A stretch of 11,129 nt of DNA from an uncultured Lachnospiraceae bacterium. Lineage in GTDB: Bacteria > Bacillota_A > Clostridia > Lachnospirales > Lachnospiraceae. The position numbers and the translations under genes were made by a program. Every line of letters starts with the position of its first letter. Within the stretch, counting starts at the first letter, position 1. The stretch spans positions 1 through 11,129 of the forward strand of contig CAMOGO010000020.1 of NCBI GenBank assembly GCA_946614075.1. Reading direction: 5' to 3'. Shown here one piece after another: positions 1 to 6,754 of this stretch. Under the pieces are notes generated by a model that saw only the letters and a program-made list of their open reading frames with translations, made no database searches and had not been told where the DNA came from.

Positions 1-9
1 CCCGGCGCC

Positions 10-330
10 TTAGTACTCGTCCTCCTCGTCCTCCTCGTCGTCCACGCCGAGGCCGAAGAAAAGGAGTTCATTGTACCTGGCGTTGGCCTGCTCGGACTCC
101 TTCTTCTTGATCCAGCGCTCCCGGTCGCTCATGATCGCCAGCATCTCATCCGCAATCTCCTCGGCGGACCGGGGCTTGGCCACGTGAAGATACGCCGTCA
201 TCCGCCGCATGGTCTTTTCCGAGCCGAGGTTTTTGGCGACCAGCTTCCCGAAGTCCTCCGGATAACCCATCCGGACGATCGTGCCGACGAGCTCCCGATA
301 TGCTTCCTTCCACGATTCCTGCGCCGCCAT
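10..330 (-). CDS. Hypothetical protein with an acidic C-terminal tail
   Basis: I do not recognise a named family. The product is 106 residues, apparently soluble and helical: no signal peptide or membrane segment is visible. The N-terminal half is mixed-charge (AYRELVGTIVRMGYPEDF), the middle is rich in Glu, Lys and Arg, and the last ~10 residues are almost all Asp/Glu (VDDEEDEEDEY). The frame stays open to position 351 (GTG-less ATG start there), but I chose the ATG at 328-330, which reads MAAQESWKEAY. It has AAGGGGGA about six bases upstream, whereas the ATG at 349-351 has only a weak AGAAAG. It is transcribed away from the ADP-ribosylglycohydrolase gene, so the ~250 bases between them should hold divergent promoters. 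That it is a real gene follows from the ribosome binding site and biased composition; its function is unknown. Confidence 0.7.
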   Translation of the reverse strand: MAAQESWKEAYRELVGTIVRMGYPEDFGKLVAKNLGSEKTMRRMTAYLHVAKPRSAEEIADEMLAIMSDRERWIKKKESEQANARYNELLFFGLGVDDEEDEEDEY

Positions 331-486
331 AGGCTTCCCCCTTTTCCTCATCTTTCTTAGGTGCGCCGCATTCCCTCTTAAGCGCAGCCGTCTTCTTCAT
401 CTTTCTTTCATTTATACCATAATCTTCGGGGAAGTTCCACTTTTCATGAGATGTCGTCCGGCAGGCGACCTGGATTTTTTTCGCTG

Positions 487-495
487 TGCTATACT
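487..495 (+). promoter_or_regulatory. Candidate extended -10 promoter for the ADP-ribosylglycohydrolase gene
   Basis: TGCTATACT fits an extended -10 element (TG-N-TATAAT with one mismatch). It lies about 90 bases before the chosen start codon. No good -35 hexamer is seen 16-18 bases upstream, so the call rests on the extended -10 alone. Confidence 0.3.
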
Positions 496-581
496 ACAAT
501 CAGCAAAACTTATATGCGGTAGTTCGCAGCGTCCTATGAAACATTGCGGTGCTGCCGGCAAAAGATAAGGAGATGATCGAA

Positions 582-1550
582 ATGGCAGAAAACAAGAACA
601 CCAATATCTGGCTGAATGGCGTCATGGGTGTCGTGACGGGGGACGCTCTCGGCTGCCCGGTACAGTTTGAAACCAGGGAGGAGGTCGCCCGGCATCCGGT
701 CACCGGCATGCGCGGATATGGCACGTTCCATCTCCCGGAGGGCTCCTGGACCGATGACAGCAGCCTGACGATCGCCCTGCTGGAAAGCATCCGGCGCAAG
801 AAGGCGATTGACCTGGATGATATCATGGGAAACTTCATGAAATGGCTCTACGACGGGGAATTCACCCCTTACGGTGAATCCTACGACATCGGCCGCGGCA
901 CCATGCATGCGATCAGCCAGTACAAGCTGCACCGCAATGCCCGGAAATGCGGGGGAGCCGAGGATTGGAACAATGGAAACGGCAGCCTGATGAGGATCCT
1001 GCCGGTCTGCCTCTACTGCAGCGAAAAGATGCGCAGCGGTGCCTTCACCGAAGTGGACGCGATTCGGACGGTGCACGCCGTCGGAAGCCTGACGCATGCT
1101 CACATCCGTTCGAATATTGCCTGCGGCCTGTATTTCTTCATGGTGCACCAGGTGCTGACCGGAAACGGCTCTCTGCCAGACCTGCTTCAGGCCGGCCTGA
1201 CACGGGGGTTTTCCTTCTACAAGGCCTTCCTGGCAGACCACGAAAACCTGCACTATTACGACCGGCTGTGGGATCTTTCCGCCTTTGCTTCCACCCCGGT
1301 GGATCAGATCAGGAGCAGCGGGTATGTTCTGGATGCGCTGGAAGCGGCTGTCTGGTCTCTGATCACTACGGAAGATTTTGATAGCGCCCTCCTGAAGGCG
1401 GTGAACCTCGGCGACGATACCGACACGGTTGCCGCCATCGCCGGTGGCCTAGCCGGCCTGTACTACGGCTACGAAAAAATCCCGGCGGAGTGGCTTGCGG
1501 CCATCAAGCGCCGGGAATGGATCGAGGGACTGTGCCAGGTGGCACTGTGA
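582..1550 (+). CDS. ADP-ribosylglycohydrolase family protein (DraG/ARH-like)
   Basis: This is a predicted cytosolic, metal-dependent hydrolase that removes ADP-ribose from proteins, nucleic acids or small molecules. The 322-residue product has the family landmarks in order: GDALG near residues 20-24, WTDDS at 56-60 (T57, D58, D59 are expected metal ligands), NGNGSLMRILP at about 131-141, and GDDTDT at 277-282, giving the C-terminal Asp/Thr ligands, followed by the Ala/Gly-rich IAGGLAGLYYG. All expected ligands are present and the length is typical, so the enzyme should be active. The start at 582 has AAGGAG at 567-572 with nine bases of spacing; an in-frame ATG at 573 touches that site and is unlikely. 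It stands alone on the plus strand, tail to tail with the minus-strand genes that follow. No ADP-ribosyltransferase partner is visible, so the substrate cannot be named. Confidence 0.9.
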   Translation: MAENKNTNIWLNGVMGVVTGDALGCPVQFETREEVARHPVTGMRGYGTFHLPEGSWTDDSSLTIALLESIRRKKAIDLDDIMGNFMKWLYDGEFTPYGESYDIGRGTMHAISQYKLHRNARKCGGAEDWNNGNGSLMRILPVCLYCSEKMRSGAFTEVDAIRTVHAVGSLTHAHIRSNIACGLYFFMVHQVLTGNGSLPDLLQAGLTRGFSFYKAFLADHENLHYYDRLWDLSAFASTPVDQIRSSGYVLDALEAAVWSLITTEDFDSALLKAVNLGDDTDTVAAIAGGLAGLYYGYEKIPAEWLAAIKRREWIEGLCQVAL

Positions 1551-1619
1551 GCCGGGCGGAACCGGTCCGACCCAACCGGATAAATACAGCCGAAGCCGGT
1601 TCTACCTAAACATTCTTTG

Positions 1620-1946
1620 TTACTTCATCACCTTCCGATAGACCTCTTCACCGGCCCCCGGAAAGCATTCCTTCACCCTGGCGATGATCCGCTCCGCGGA
1701 GACGCCAGGGTCTTCTTTGTAGGCGCTGGTCACGTGTTCATAGCCCCAAAGTTCCTCCGGCTTCTGGTAATAGGAAACCGCCATGCCGTAGCTTTGTCCC
1801 TTTTTGTTCCGCCGGCGCTCAAACTTGCGGATGATCAGGTAGGTCTGCATCTGCAGCGCCGCCATGCAGCCGTCGAAGTTCTTGTGCCCATCCTTGTGGA
1901 AACCGGCGGCCGTTTTCACGACCGCCTGCAGGCTTTTCCATTGCTT
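1620..1946 (-). pseudogene. Truncated C-terminal remnant of an AlkZ-related protein gene
   Basis: The open frame encodes about 108 residues and contains a conserved-looking block: AAGFHKDGHKNFDG, LQMQTYLIIRKFERRRNKKG and YYQKPEELWGYEHVTSAYKE. From memory this matches the C-terminal half of the AlkZ-related proteins of Clostridia (full length roughly 220-240 residues), relatives of alkylpurine or cross-link DNA glycosylases. The N-terminal half is missing. Reading upstream in frame, a TAA is met at 1947-1949, and beyond it lie T-rich direct repeats and then the end of the DUF2828 gene. A GTG at 1917-1919 could start a shorter product of 99 residues, but without a convincing ribosome binding site. 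It is most likely the 3' end of a gene cut by deletion or rearrangement. The alternative is a small standalone protein. The family name is recalled, not searched. Confidence 0.55.
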
Positions 1947-1985
1947 TTATCCTTTTTCTCCGCATTGTTTTTTCCTTTTTCTCCG
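1939..1985. repeat. Two-copy 23-24 base tandem repeat at the break of the AlkZ relic
   Basis: CATTG + CTTTTAT + CCTTTTTCTCCG (1939-1962) is followed at once by CATTG + TTTTTT + CCTTTTTCTCCG (1963-1985). The ends are identical and only the centre differs. On the minus strand each copy reads as a GGAG/AAGGA-like stretch ending in an ATG. Confidence 0.75.
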
Positions 1986-1997
1986 GCAAGCCTATGC

Positions 1998-2048
1998 GCT
2001 GAGCTCACACGGTGAATCCATGCGGCGAACCCATTCGGCGAACTCACG
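1998..2048. repeat. Degenerate 13-base tandem repeat at the 3' end of the DUF2828 gene
   Basis: Three consecutive units are clear: CGGTGAATCCATG (2010-2022), CGGCGAACCCATT (2023-2035) and CGGCGAACTCACG (2036-2048). A poorer unit precedes them (1998-2010). The last unit contains the TGA of the DUF2828 gene (2044-2046), so the array has grown up to, or out of, that stop codon. Confidence 0.6.
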
Positions 2049-3444
2049 CCACCTGGATGGCGGCGTATCTCTCGTCTCCGATGATCTTCTCCATCGCCTC
2101 GACCGGGTTCAGGCCAACGCACTGCATGACCTGGCGGAAGACGGCGGCGGACTGGCCGCTGGCCAGCTGGACTCCCTTGCGGGTCTTGTCCGCGTGGAAG
2201 ATATCGTGGCGGCTTGCCACGTTCCAGAAGATGATGTTCGGGATCTGGTATCCGTACTCAAGGTACTTCTGAACCATCTTGTCGTAGAAGGTCCAGTTCC
2301 GGTTTCCGCAGTTGTCGATCTCCATGTCGGAGATGACGATCAGGGACTTGGGCATCTCCTCGGGGGCGACGTGGTTCATCACGGCGACCACCAGCACACG
2401 CTGGAAGGCGACCTCCAGATTGGTGTTCATCTGCCAGTCGTGCATATCGATGCTCGCGATCTTCTGCGCCAGGGTCTCGCCCTTCAGGAGGTGAGTCCGG
2501 GAGGTGCCGGAGAAGGACATGAACATGTTGTGGTACGGGCCGGAGTTCCTCTCGGCGAAGTAAACGGCCAGGCCGACGGACGTTGCCAGGGGTCTGCCGA
2601 ACATGGAACCGGAGGTGTCCGCGATCACGAGGGCGTTGGTCCCCGGTTCAACGTAGTTGGGCAGCTGGCGCCACTGGGCCTCCAGGGCCGGGTCCTCGGT
2701 GATCGCCCATTCTCCCCAGAGCTTATCATTCAGGTTAATGATCTTCTCGACGATGTCGTACGGGTACAAAGTGTCGGAGTGGATCGTTTCCTCTCCGTTC
2801 ACGGCCTTGTGGATAAAGGTGTTAAAGCGGTCCTCGTCATGCTTCCGGAATGCATTCCGGTATATCATCATGGCGCGGGACGGTACCGCGGAGTAGCGGA
2901 TTTCAGCCCAGCGTCCCGCGGACATCAGGGTCTCCACGATGCCGATCCGGCGGCGCATCGCGCGGACCAGGCGCTTGAACTCGTACACGGAGTAACCTAG
3001 CTTCTTCGCCGTCAGGATGCCGAGCTTTCTGGTCTTTTCCGAGGAGGCATCGGCCGTCTTGATCCACTTGGCCAGCAGGGAAACCGCGTTTCCCTCCGCC
3101 AGGTTCCGGCGGTCCTCTTCAAACTGGTTCTTCATGGCGGCCCACATCTCGTCCTCCAGCGGAGTTCCGATCAGGCAGTACAGGTCGTCATAGCGGCCGT
3201 ACACACCGATCAGGTCGAGATTCCGGCGCAGGGTTTCCGGATGCGCCTTGGCCATGTAAGTCAGGAGCGTGCGGAAGGTCTGGCGCTCTCCCAGGCCGCC
3301 GCGGATATCACGTGCGTAAAAAACAATCTTCGTTGCGAACAGTGGATCGACCTTCCAGGCCTCGGAGAAAAGACGGGTGATCCGCTCTTCCTTTTCCGTG
3401 CGGAGTGGCTCCTGGCCGGCCCATATTTGCTTTTTCAGCCGCAC
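2044..3444 (-). CDS. DUF2828 family protein, Ro60-like helical region plus vWA domain
   Basis: The 466-residue product matches, by remembered motifs, the DUF2828/PIRSF015417 vWA family. VDPLFATKIVFYARDIRGG and GERQTFRTLL (about 32-61), VYGRYDDLY (81-89), SLLAKWI and VPSRAMMIYRNAFRKHD (187-203) lie in the helical N-terminal region. The vWA domain spans about 270-440 and has a complete MIDAS: DTSGS at 276-280, T341 in MNTN, and D373 in ISDMEID. Such proteins resemble Ro60/TROVE-vWA proteins, which bind small RNAs; RNA binding here is inference. The N-terminus is odd. Relatives carry some 30-40 more residues (a TENG...TGS...LDLF-type stretch) before the DP-L-A-K-I segment. Here the start is a GTG at 3442-3444 with no clear ribosome binding site, overlapping the end of the XRE gene by 10 bases. 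No in-frame ATG exists before the upstream stop at 3490-3492. Translation is probably coupled, or the 5' end has been lost. Confidence 0.8.
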   Translation of the reverse strand: MRLKKQIWAGQEPLRTEKEERITRLFSEAWKVDPLFATKIVFYARDIRGGLGERQTFRTLLTYMAKAHPETLRRNLDLIGVYGRYDDLYCLIGTPLEDEMWAAMKNQFEEDRRNLAEGNAVSLLAKWIKTADASSEKTRKLGILTAKKLGYSVYEFKRLVRAMRRRIGIVETLMSAGRWAEIRYSAVPSRAMMIYRNAFRKHDEDRFNTFIHKAVNGEETIHSDTLYPYDIVEKIINLNDKLWGEWAITEDPALEAQWRQLPNYVEPGTNALVIADTSGSMFGRPLATSVGLAVYFAERNSGPYHNMFMSFSGTSRTHLLKGETLAQKIASIDMHDWQMNTNLEVAFQRVLVVAVMNHVAPEEMPKSLIVISDMEIDNCGNRNWTFYDKMVQKYLEYGYQIPNIIFWNVASRHDIFHADKTRKGVQLASGQSAAVFRQVMQCVGLNPVEAMEKIIGDERYAAIQVA

Positions 3445-3683
3445 TTGCGTGCGGCGTTGTCCACGGCGACGATCTCGTCGATGGTCACGTCAAACATCAC
3501 GGCCAGGACCACCAGGTTGTCGATGGTCGGCATGGATGCCCCGCGGATCCACTTGTAGATCGCCTGCGGCGTCGCGAACCCAAACATTCTCTGCATGTCC
3601 TTGACGGACAGGCCGGCTGCCATCCGCAGCCTGTCAATGTTCTTCCCGGTCGCGACCGTGTTGACGTAAGGAAAATTCATCAT
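3435..3683 (-). CDS. XRE-family helix-turn-helix transcriptional regulator
   Basis: A predicted DNA-binding regulator of 82 residues, consisting of little more than one Cro/C1-type HTH domain. The pattern is typical: NIDRLRMAAGLSVKDMQRMFG, then TPQAIYKWIRGASMPTIDNL (recognition helix and following helix), then LAVMFDVTIDEIVA. I chose the ATG at 3681-3683 because GGGAGGTG lies about six bases upstream on the coding strand. The frame is open further, to an ATG at 3696-3698, but that start would place the ribosome binding site inside the gene. It overlaps the DUF2828 gene by 10 bases, so the pair is co-transcribed and the regulator may control the operon. Its C-terminus (AVDNAARKCG) runs through the junction with DUF2828 and could be a product of that fusion. 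The target operator is not identified. Confidence 0.85.
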   Translation of the reverse strand: MMNFPYVNTVATGKNIDRLRMAAGLSVKDMQRMFGFATPQAIYKWIRGASMPTIDNLVVLAVMFDVTIDEIVAVDNAARKCG

Positions 3684-3753
3684 ATTCGCACCTCCCATGC
3701 TGTTAAAATGTAATCACCTGAAATGTTTGCTCTCAGTTGCCCATAAGCGTAAT

Positions 3754-3788
3754 AAAAAGCCACCTGCCTCCGCGGACAAGTGGCTTTT
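3754..3788. terminator. Bidirectional intrinsic terminator upstream of the XRE gene
   Basis: AAAAGCCAC (3755-3763) pairs perfectly with GTGGCTTTT (3780-3788), and two further pairs follow after one mismatch (TG with CA) around a CCTCCGCGGA loop. The minus-strand form ends in GGCTTTTTATT, the plus form in GGCTTTTC. On the minus strand it lies about 70 bases before the XRE start, so it either ends an upstream transcript or acts as an attenuator. Confidence 0.75.
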
Positions 3789-4066
3789 CAAAGCATTACA
3801 CTTCGATCTATCTGATTACTGCTGTTTGCGCATGGGTGCGCATGGGTACAGATATCCACCTGATCCGAGCCGGTAAAGGCATGTCGAAAGAACACTCTCA
3901 GCTGCTGCGGCTGAGGGCACACTTGTCCTGATACGATCATATGGGCTATTCGATTTTTCCAAATGGAGCGTATACAACTGCAGCATTGCCTTTCCTTTCC
4001 GGACCACCTGGTCCTGTTTTTTCATATCGACTACTATAACACCAAAAAAACCGATTTGTCATTATA
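3755..4066 (-). ncRNA. Candidate structured RNA or long leader, no convincing gene
   Basis: This stretch between the methyltransferase and the XRE gene holds no well-supported protein. On the minus strand, TATAAT (4066-4061) could be a -10 element, but no -35 is seen. From there to the terminator at 3788-3755 about 300 bases carry several hairpins: GGACC/GGTCC with a 4-base loop (4001-4014), CTCTCAGC/GCTGAGGG (3895-3917), and TGCGCA-TGGG-TGCGCA (3827-3842) inside an exact 10-base tandem repeat (3828-3847). TATCTG and CAGATA flank the last one and could pair. A frame of up to 69 residues (3816-4025) is open here; an inner ATG has AAGGAAAGG before it, so a ~56-residue peptide cannot be excluded. 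It matches no RNA class I know. Confidence 0.3.
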
Positions 4067-4078
4067 CTTCTGGTATAA
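4062..4078. promoter_or_regulatory. 17-bp dyad overlapping a possible minus-strand -10 element
   Basis: TTATAC-TTCTG-GTATAA is a perfect 6-5-6 inverted repeat. Its left arm overlaps ATTATA, which reads TATAAT on the minus strand. The position fits an operator, but no regulator is tied to it. Confidence 0.3.
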
Positions 4079-4113
4079 AATATCCCGCGTCGTGCGGCTC
4101 ACGGCACGGAGCT

Positions 4114-4134
4114 GCCCGGTCTCACCGGGCTTTT
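4114..4134 (+). terminator. Plus-sense terminator-like hairpin over the methyltransferase stop codon
   Basis: GCCCGGT (4114-4120) and ACCGGGC (4124-4130) form a perfect 7-bp stem with a CTC loop, followed by TTTT on the plus strand. In the minus orientation, that of the genes, no T run follows. The stop codon of the methyltransferase gene (4122-4124) sits in the loop. Either it blocks antisense transcription or the hairpin serves as an mRNA 3' end. Confidence 0.45.
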
Positions 4135-4709
4135 CCGACCACCTGATACATGGAGTCGTTGGAAATGACCGTTTCGACGCTTACATAACGGCCCATGATC
4201 TCCGCGAGGCTTTCCGCGCTCATGAGGCCGTTCGATACCAACCTGGCGGAGCCGTGATGATGGGCGTCAATCTTTTCCCGGCTCATGCCATGGGCGATTG
4301 TGAGCGTGCCGCCCGGCTTGAGAAAGGCAGAAAGGCTGCGGATCAGCCGATCCGGGTCGGGAAAATGCGGGAATGCGTTGTACACCATGATGCAGTCAAA
4401 GCACTTCCCGAAATCGGTTGTCTCCGCGTCCCCGCACAGGATGCTGACCTCCGGCTGCGTATACTTCGATGCCGCGATTTCCGCCATTTTCGGGGATATG
4501 TCTATGGCTGTGACGGAGCCGACCCGACGCTTGAGATAGTCCGGAATCAGGACTCCGGTGCCGGTGGCGACGTCCAGGATTTCTTTTCCCTCGGAAACGC
4601 CTGCATGATCCAGGATGGTCCGGATTACTTCTTCGTTCCGGACCATCTCCGCGTCCCAGCCCGGCGCGAGGCGGTCAAAAAATTGGATAACATCACTCGT
4701 TTTGATCAT
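4122..4709 (-). CDS. Class I SAM-dependent methyltransferase
   Basis: The 195-residue cytosolic product is a Rossmann-fold methyltransferase. Motif I is LDVATGTG (45-52), an acidic residue ends strand 2 (D70 in AIDIS), motif II is GDAE (93-96), then VYNAFPHFPDPDRLI and LKPGGTLTIAH (130-140). A His run follows (DAHHHG, 148-153) in the region that usually shapes the acceptor site. The length is short but typical of stand-alone small-molecule methyltransferases. It is the last gene of the transport operon, three bases after the binding protein's stop. Its own ribosome binding site is weak (AAGTAAG), so translation is probably coupled. The context suggests action on the imported ligand (a metal chelate, corrinoid or haem-like compound), but nothing in the sequence fixes the substrate. 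Confidence 0.85.
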   Translation of the reverse strand: MIKTSDVIQFFDRLAPGWDAEMVRNEEVIRTILDHAGVSEGKEILDVATGTGVLIPDYLKRRVGSVTAIDISPKMAEIAASKYTQPEVSILCGDAETTDFGKCFDCIMVYNAFPHFPDPDRLIRSLSAFLKPGGTLTIAHGMSREKIDAHHHGSARLVSNGLMSAESLAEIMGRYVSVETVISNDSMYQVVGKAR

Positions 4710-4712
4710 GGC

Positions 4713-5987
4713 TTACTTGAAAAATGTCTCGGTATCAATCTGCTGATAACCGCCAAAGCTTGAAGGCGCGGCCTCAATCTGATCCGCGAGATCCATTCCG
4801 TAGAACATCTGCGTCACTTCATTCATCTTCTCTTCGATGTCGATGTCCTCAAACTGCTCGGGATAAACGACCTTCGCAATGTACCAGGTGTTGATCAAGG
4901 CGATCTCGTAGTTGGTGTAGTAAGCATTGTACGCCATCTCGAGATATACCTCTCCGTCGTTCCAGGCCTTGCAGGCGTCAAACATCGTCGGGTCTTCGGC
5001 AAACAGAGGCTTGATATTCTTCACCGCCGCGGCGTCTATGATCATAATGTCCATGCCTTCGCCGAGGGAAACAAACTTCTCCTCTTCGATCGCCTGGATG
5101 CCGGGGGCTTCGAGGTCGGTCACGATGTTCCTGATATTGGCCACGGTGAACGCGATATAGTTCTGCGCCGTCATCAGGTGGTTCGTCGTACCCCAGTTGC
5201 CGAGGCCGCAGATGTAGACGGACGGCTTGTCCTCATCCGGGATCTCCGCGGTTCTCGCCTCGATCTCCTCGCGCTCCGCCTCGATGTAAGCCACCAGGGC
5301 TTCGGCCTTCTCCTCGTTGTCAAAGATCTGTCCGAGCATTCTCATCGTGCCGTAGAAATTCTCGTCGAAAACACCGCCGGGACCGGCTTTCAGCGTGATG
5401 ACCGGGACACCCAGCTGCTCCTGCAGGGCATCCTCCTTCTCGACATCCTCATACTCCGAAATAACGATATCGGGCTCGCATGCAAGGATTTTCTCGGCTT
5501 CCGCGGCCTGGGCCTGAGGACCGCCTACGCCGCATGAGGGCAGGGCGGCAAAGGTTTCGCCGTATGCGAGCACATAGGGACGGGCGACCGAGTCAAACAT
5601 CTTTGGTCTCTCCTCGAGAGAGGCATTGTCGATGTCCTCTACGCCGCACAAAAGGCTGACGTCCCCGATATAGGTGAACATGCGAAGCGCCCCGGCGCCG
5701 ATGCAGACAACCCGCTGATAACTGCCCGGTACGATCGTGACCTCACGCCCGATCATATCCGTGATCGTGATCTCTCCGGCAGGCTCATCCATGGTTCCCG
5801 CGGAAGTCATCGCTTCCGTTTCCATTTCGTTTCCTGCTTCCGTTGTCATGGCTGCCTCTGTCATCATAGGCGCCTCTGTCGTTGCAGCTGCCTCCGGCTC
5901 CCCGGGAGCCTCCGGCTTCGCACAGCCGTAAAGTGCCAGTGAAAGCACCGCTGCCAGTGCAATCGCAAGGATTTGCTTCGTTCTCAT
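4713..5987 (-). CDS. Iron-complex-type ABC transporter substrate-binding lipoprotein (FecB/BtuF-like)
   Basis: This is the ligand-binding part of the importer, predicted to be anchored on the outer face of the membrane. Residues 1-21 are a lipoprotein signal peptide with the lipobox LYGC, so C22 would be lipidated. Residues 23-70 are a low-complexity linker rich in Ala, Glu, Thr and Met with repeated TEA units. The binding domain begins at about 73 with ITDMIGREVTI, then QRVVCIGAGALRMFTYIG, EKILACEPDIVISEYE (the interlobe region), and ends with YNAYYTNYEIALINTWYIAKVVYPEQF. At 424 residues it is longer than usual. The start at 5985-5987 has GGAGG upstream, and its ATG overlaps the ATPase stop as ATGA. 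Known relatives bind ferric siderophores, haem or cobalamin; this ligand is unknown. Homologues with the GAGALR motif occur, as I recall, in anaerobes including methanogens. Confidence 0.88.
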   Translation of the reverse strand: MRTKQILAIALAAVLSLALYGCAKPEAPGEPEAAATTEAPMMTEAAMTTEAGNEMETEAMTSAGTMDEPAGEITITDMIGREVTIVPGSYQRVVCIGAGALRMFTYIGDVSLLCGVEDIDNASLEERPKMFDSVARPYVLAYGETFAALPSCGVGGPQAQAAEAEKILACEPDIVISEYEDVEKEDALQEQLGVPVITLKAGPGGVFDENFYGTMRMLGQIFDNEEKAEALVAYIEAEREEIEARTAEIPDEDKPSVYICGLGNWGTTNHLMTAQNYIAFTVANIRNIVTDLEAPGIQAIEEEKFVSLGEGMDIMIIDAAAVKNIKPLFAEDPTMFDACKAWNDGEVYLEMAYNAYYTNYEIALINTWYIAKVVYPEQFEDIDIEEKMNEVTQMFYGMDLADQIEAAPSSFGGYQQIDTETFFK

Positions 5988-6754
5988 TCTGTTTTTCCTC
6001 CCTTTTGCAAAATGAATTTTCTGTCATCTATCTCAACAATGCGGACATCGGCGTCGAAGGCTTCCCGGATGCTTTCCTCCGTTATCACCTCTTCGCCTCC
6101 CGCATGGAGAATCGATCCGTTTTTCATCATGAAAAACCGGTCCCCGATCCCGAGTGCCTGATTCAGGTCGTGCAGCGACATCAGGATCCCGATGTTTTTC
6201 TCCTTCGCGACGCGATGCGCCTCCCGCAGGATCAGCTGCTCGTTCGCAATGTCCAGGTTTCCGGTCGGTTCGTCAAAAACCAGCATCTGCGGCTCCTGCA
6301 CGAGAGCCCTCGCGATGGCGATTTTCTGCCGTTCGCCTCCCGAAAGCTGCTCCACATTCCGCTCCGCGAGGCCCGAGAGGCCCATGTCCTCCAGAACTCT
6401 CTCCACGATCGCCTCATCCTCTCTTCCGGCCCTGTATCCGAAATAGGAGACCCGCCCCGTGAGGATGGTGTCATAGACGCTCAGCGCGCCGAACCGGATA
6501 TCCTGCGGCACAAAGGCAATCCTCCGTGCCCGCTGGGCACGGCTCATTTTCAGCAGGTCCTCTCCGTTGAAGGAGATGCTTCCGCTTTCCGGACGCAGGA
6601 TGCCGAGGATATTCCGGAAAAGGGTGGTTTTCCCGGATCCGTTCCTGCCAAGGACGATCCCGATCTCGCCGTCATTCAGCCTGAGACCGACACCATTCAG
6701 CACCATCGGTGAATGCTTCGCGTATCGAAATCGAAGCTCCGAAATTTCCAACAT
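5984..6754 (-). CDS. ABC transporter ATP-binding protein, FecE/BtuD-like
   Basis: The 256-residue product is the cytosolic nucleotide-binding subunit that powers the importer. All ABC motifs are intact: Walker A GRNGSGKTT (36-44), Q-loop Q84 in FVPQD, signature LSGGERQ (137-143), Walker B MLVFDEP (157-163) with catalytic E162, the D-loop GNLD, and the switch His H195 in SLHDL. The order and spacing are those of the iron-chelate/cobalamin class of importers. It starts one base inside the permease stop (TGATG) and its own TGA overlaps the start of the binding-protein gene, so the three transporter subunits should be made in coordinated amounts. The binding protein's ribosome binding site lies within the last codons of this gene. 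Confidence 0.95.
   Translation of the reverse strand: MLEISELRFRYAKHSPMVLNGVGLRLNDGEIGIVLGRNGSGKTTLFRNILGILRPESGSISFNGEDLLKMSRAQRARRIAFVPQDIRFGALSVYDTILTGRVSYFGYRAGREDEAIVERVLEDMGLSGLAERNVEQLSGGERQKIAIARALVQEPQMLVFDEPTGNLDIANEQLILREAHRVAKEKNIGILMSLHDLNQALGIGDRFFMMKNGSILHAGGEEVITEESIREAFDADVRIVEIDDRKFILQKGGKTE

Noticed and set aside
1558..1603. GAACCGG/CCGGTTC inverted repeat after the ADP-ribosylglycohydrolase gene
   Set aside because: The 30-base loop and the absence of a T run make it a poor terminator.
1864..3000. Long plus-strand open frame of 378 codons opposite the DUF2828 gene
   Set aside because: It is His/Asp/Val-rich antisense reading of a well-supported gene, with no family motifs.
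3861..3915. Minus-strand CTGAGAG followed by CCTTTACC suggested a TPP riboswitch
   Set aside because: The ordered TPP core (CTGAGA, ACCC, GAACCTGATC) is not present in the right spacing.
3990..4016. GGTCCGGAAAGGAAAGGC on the minus strand resembles the SRP RNA loop
   Set aside because: The conserved GGTCAGG...GGAAGGAAGCAGCC core is not matched and the flanks do not form the SRP helix.
3816..4025. 69-codon minus-strand frame
   Set aside because: No family resemblance and no ribosome binding site at the first ATG; kept only as an alternative within the candidate RNA region.
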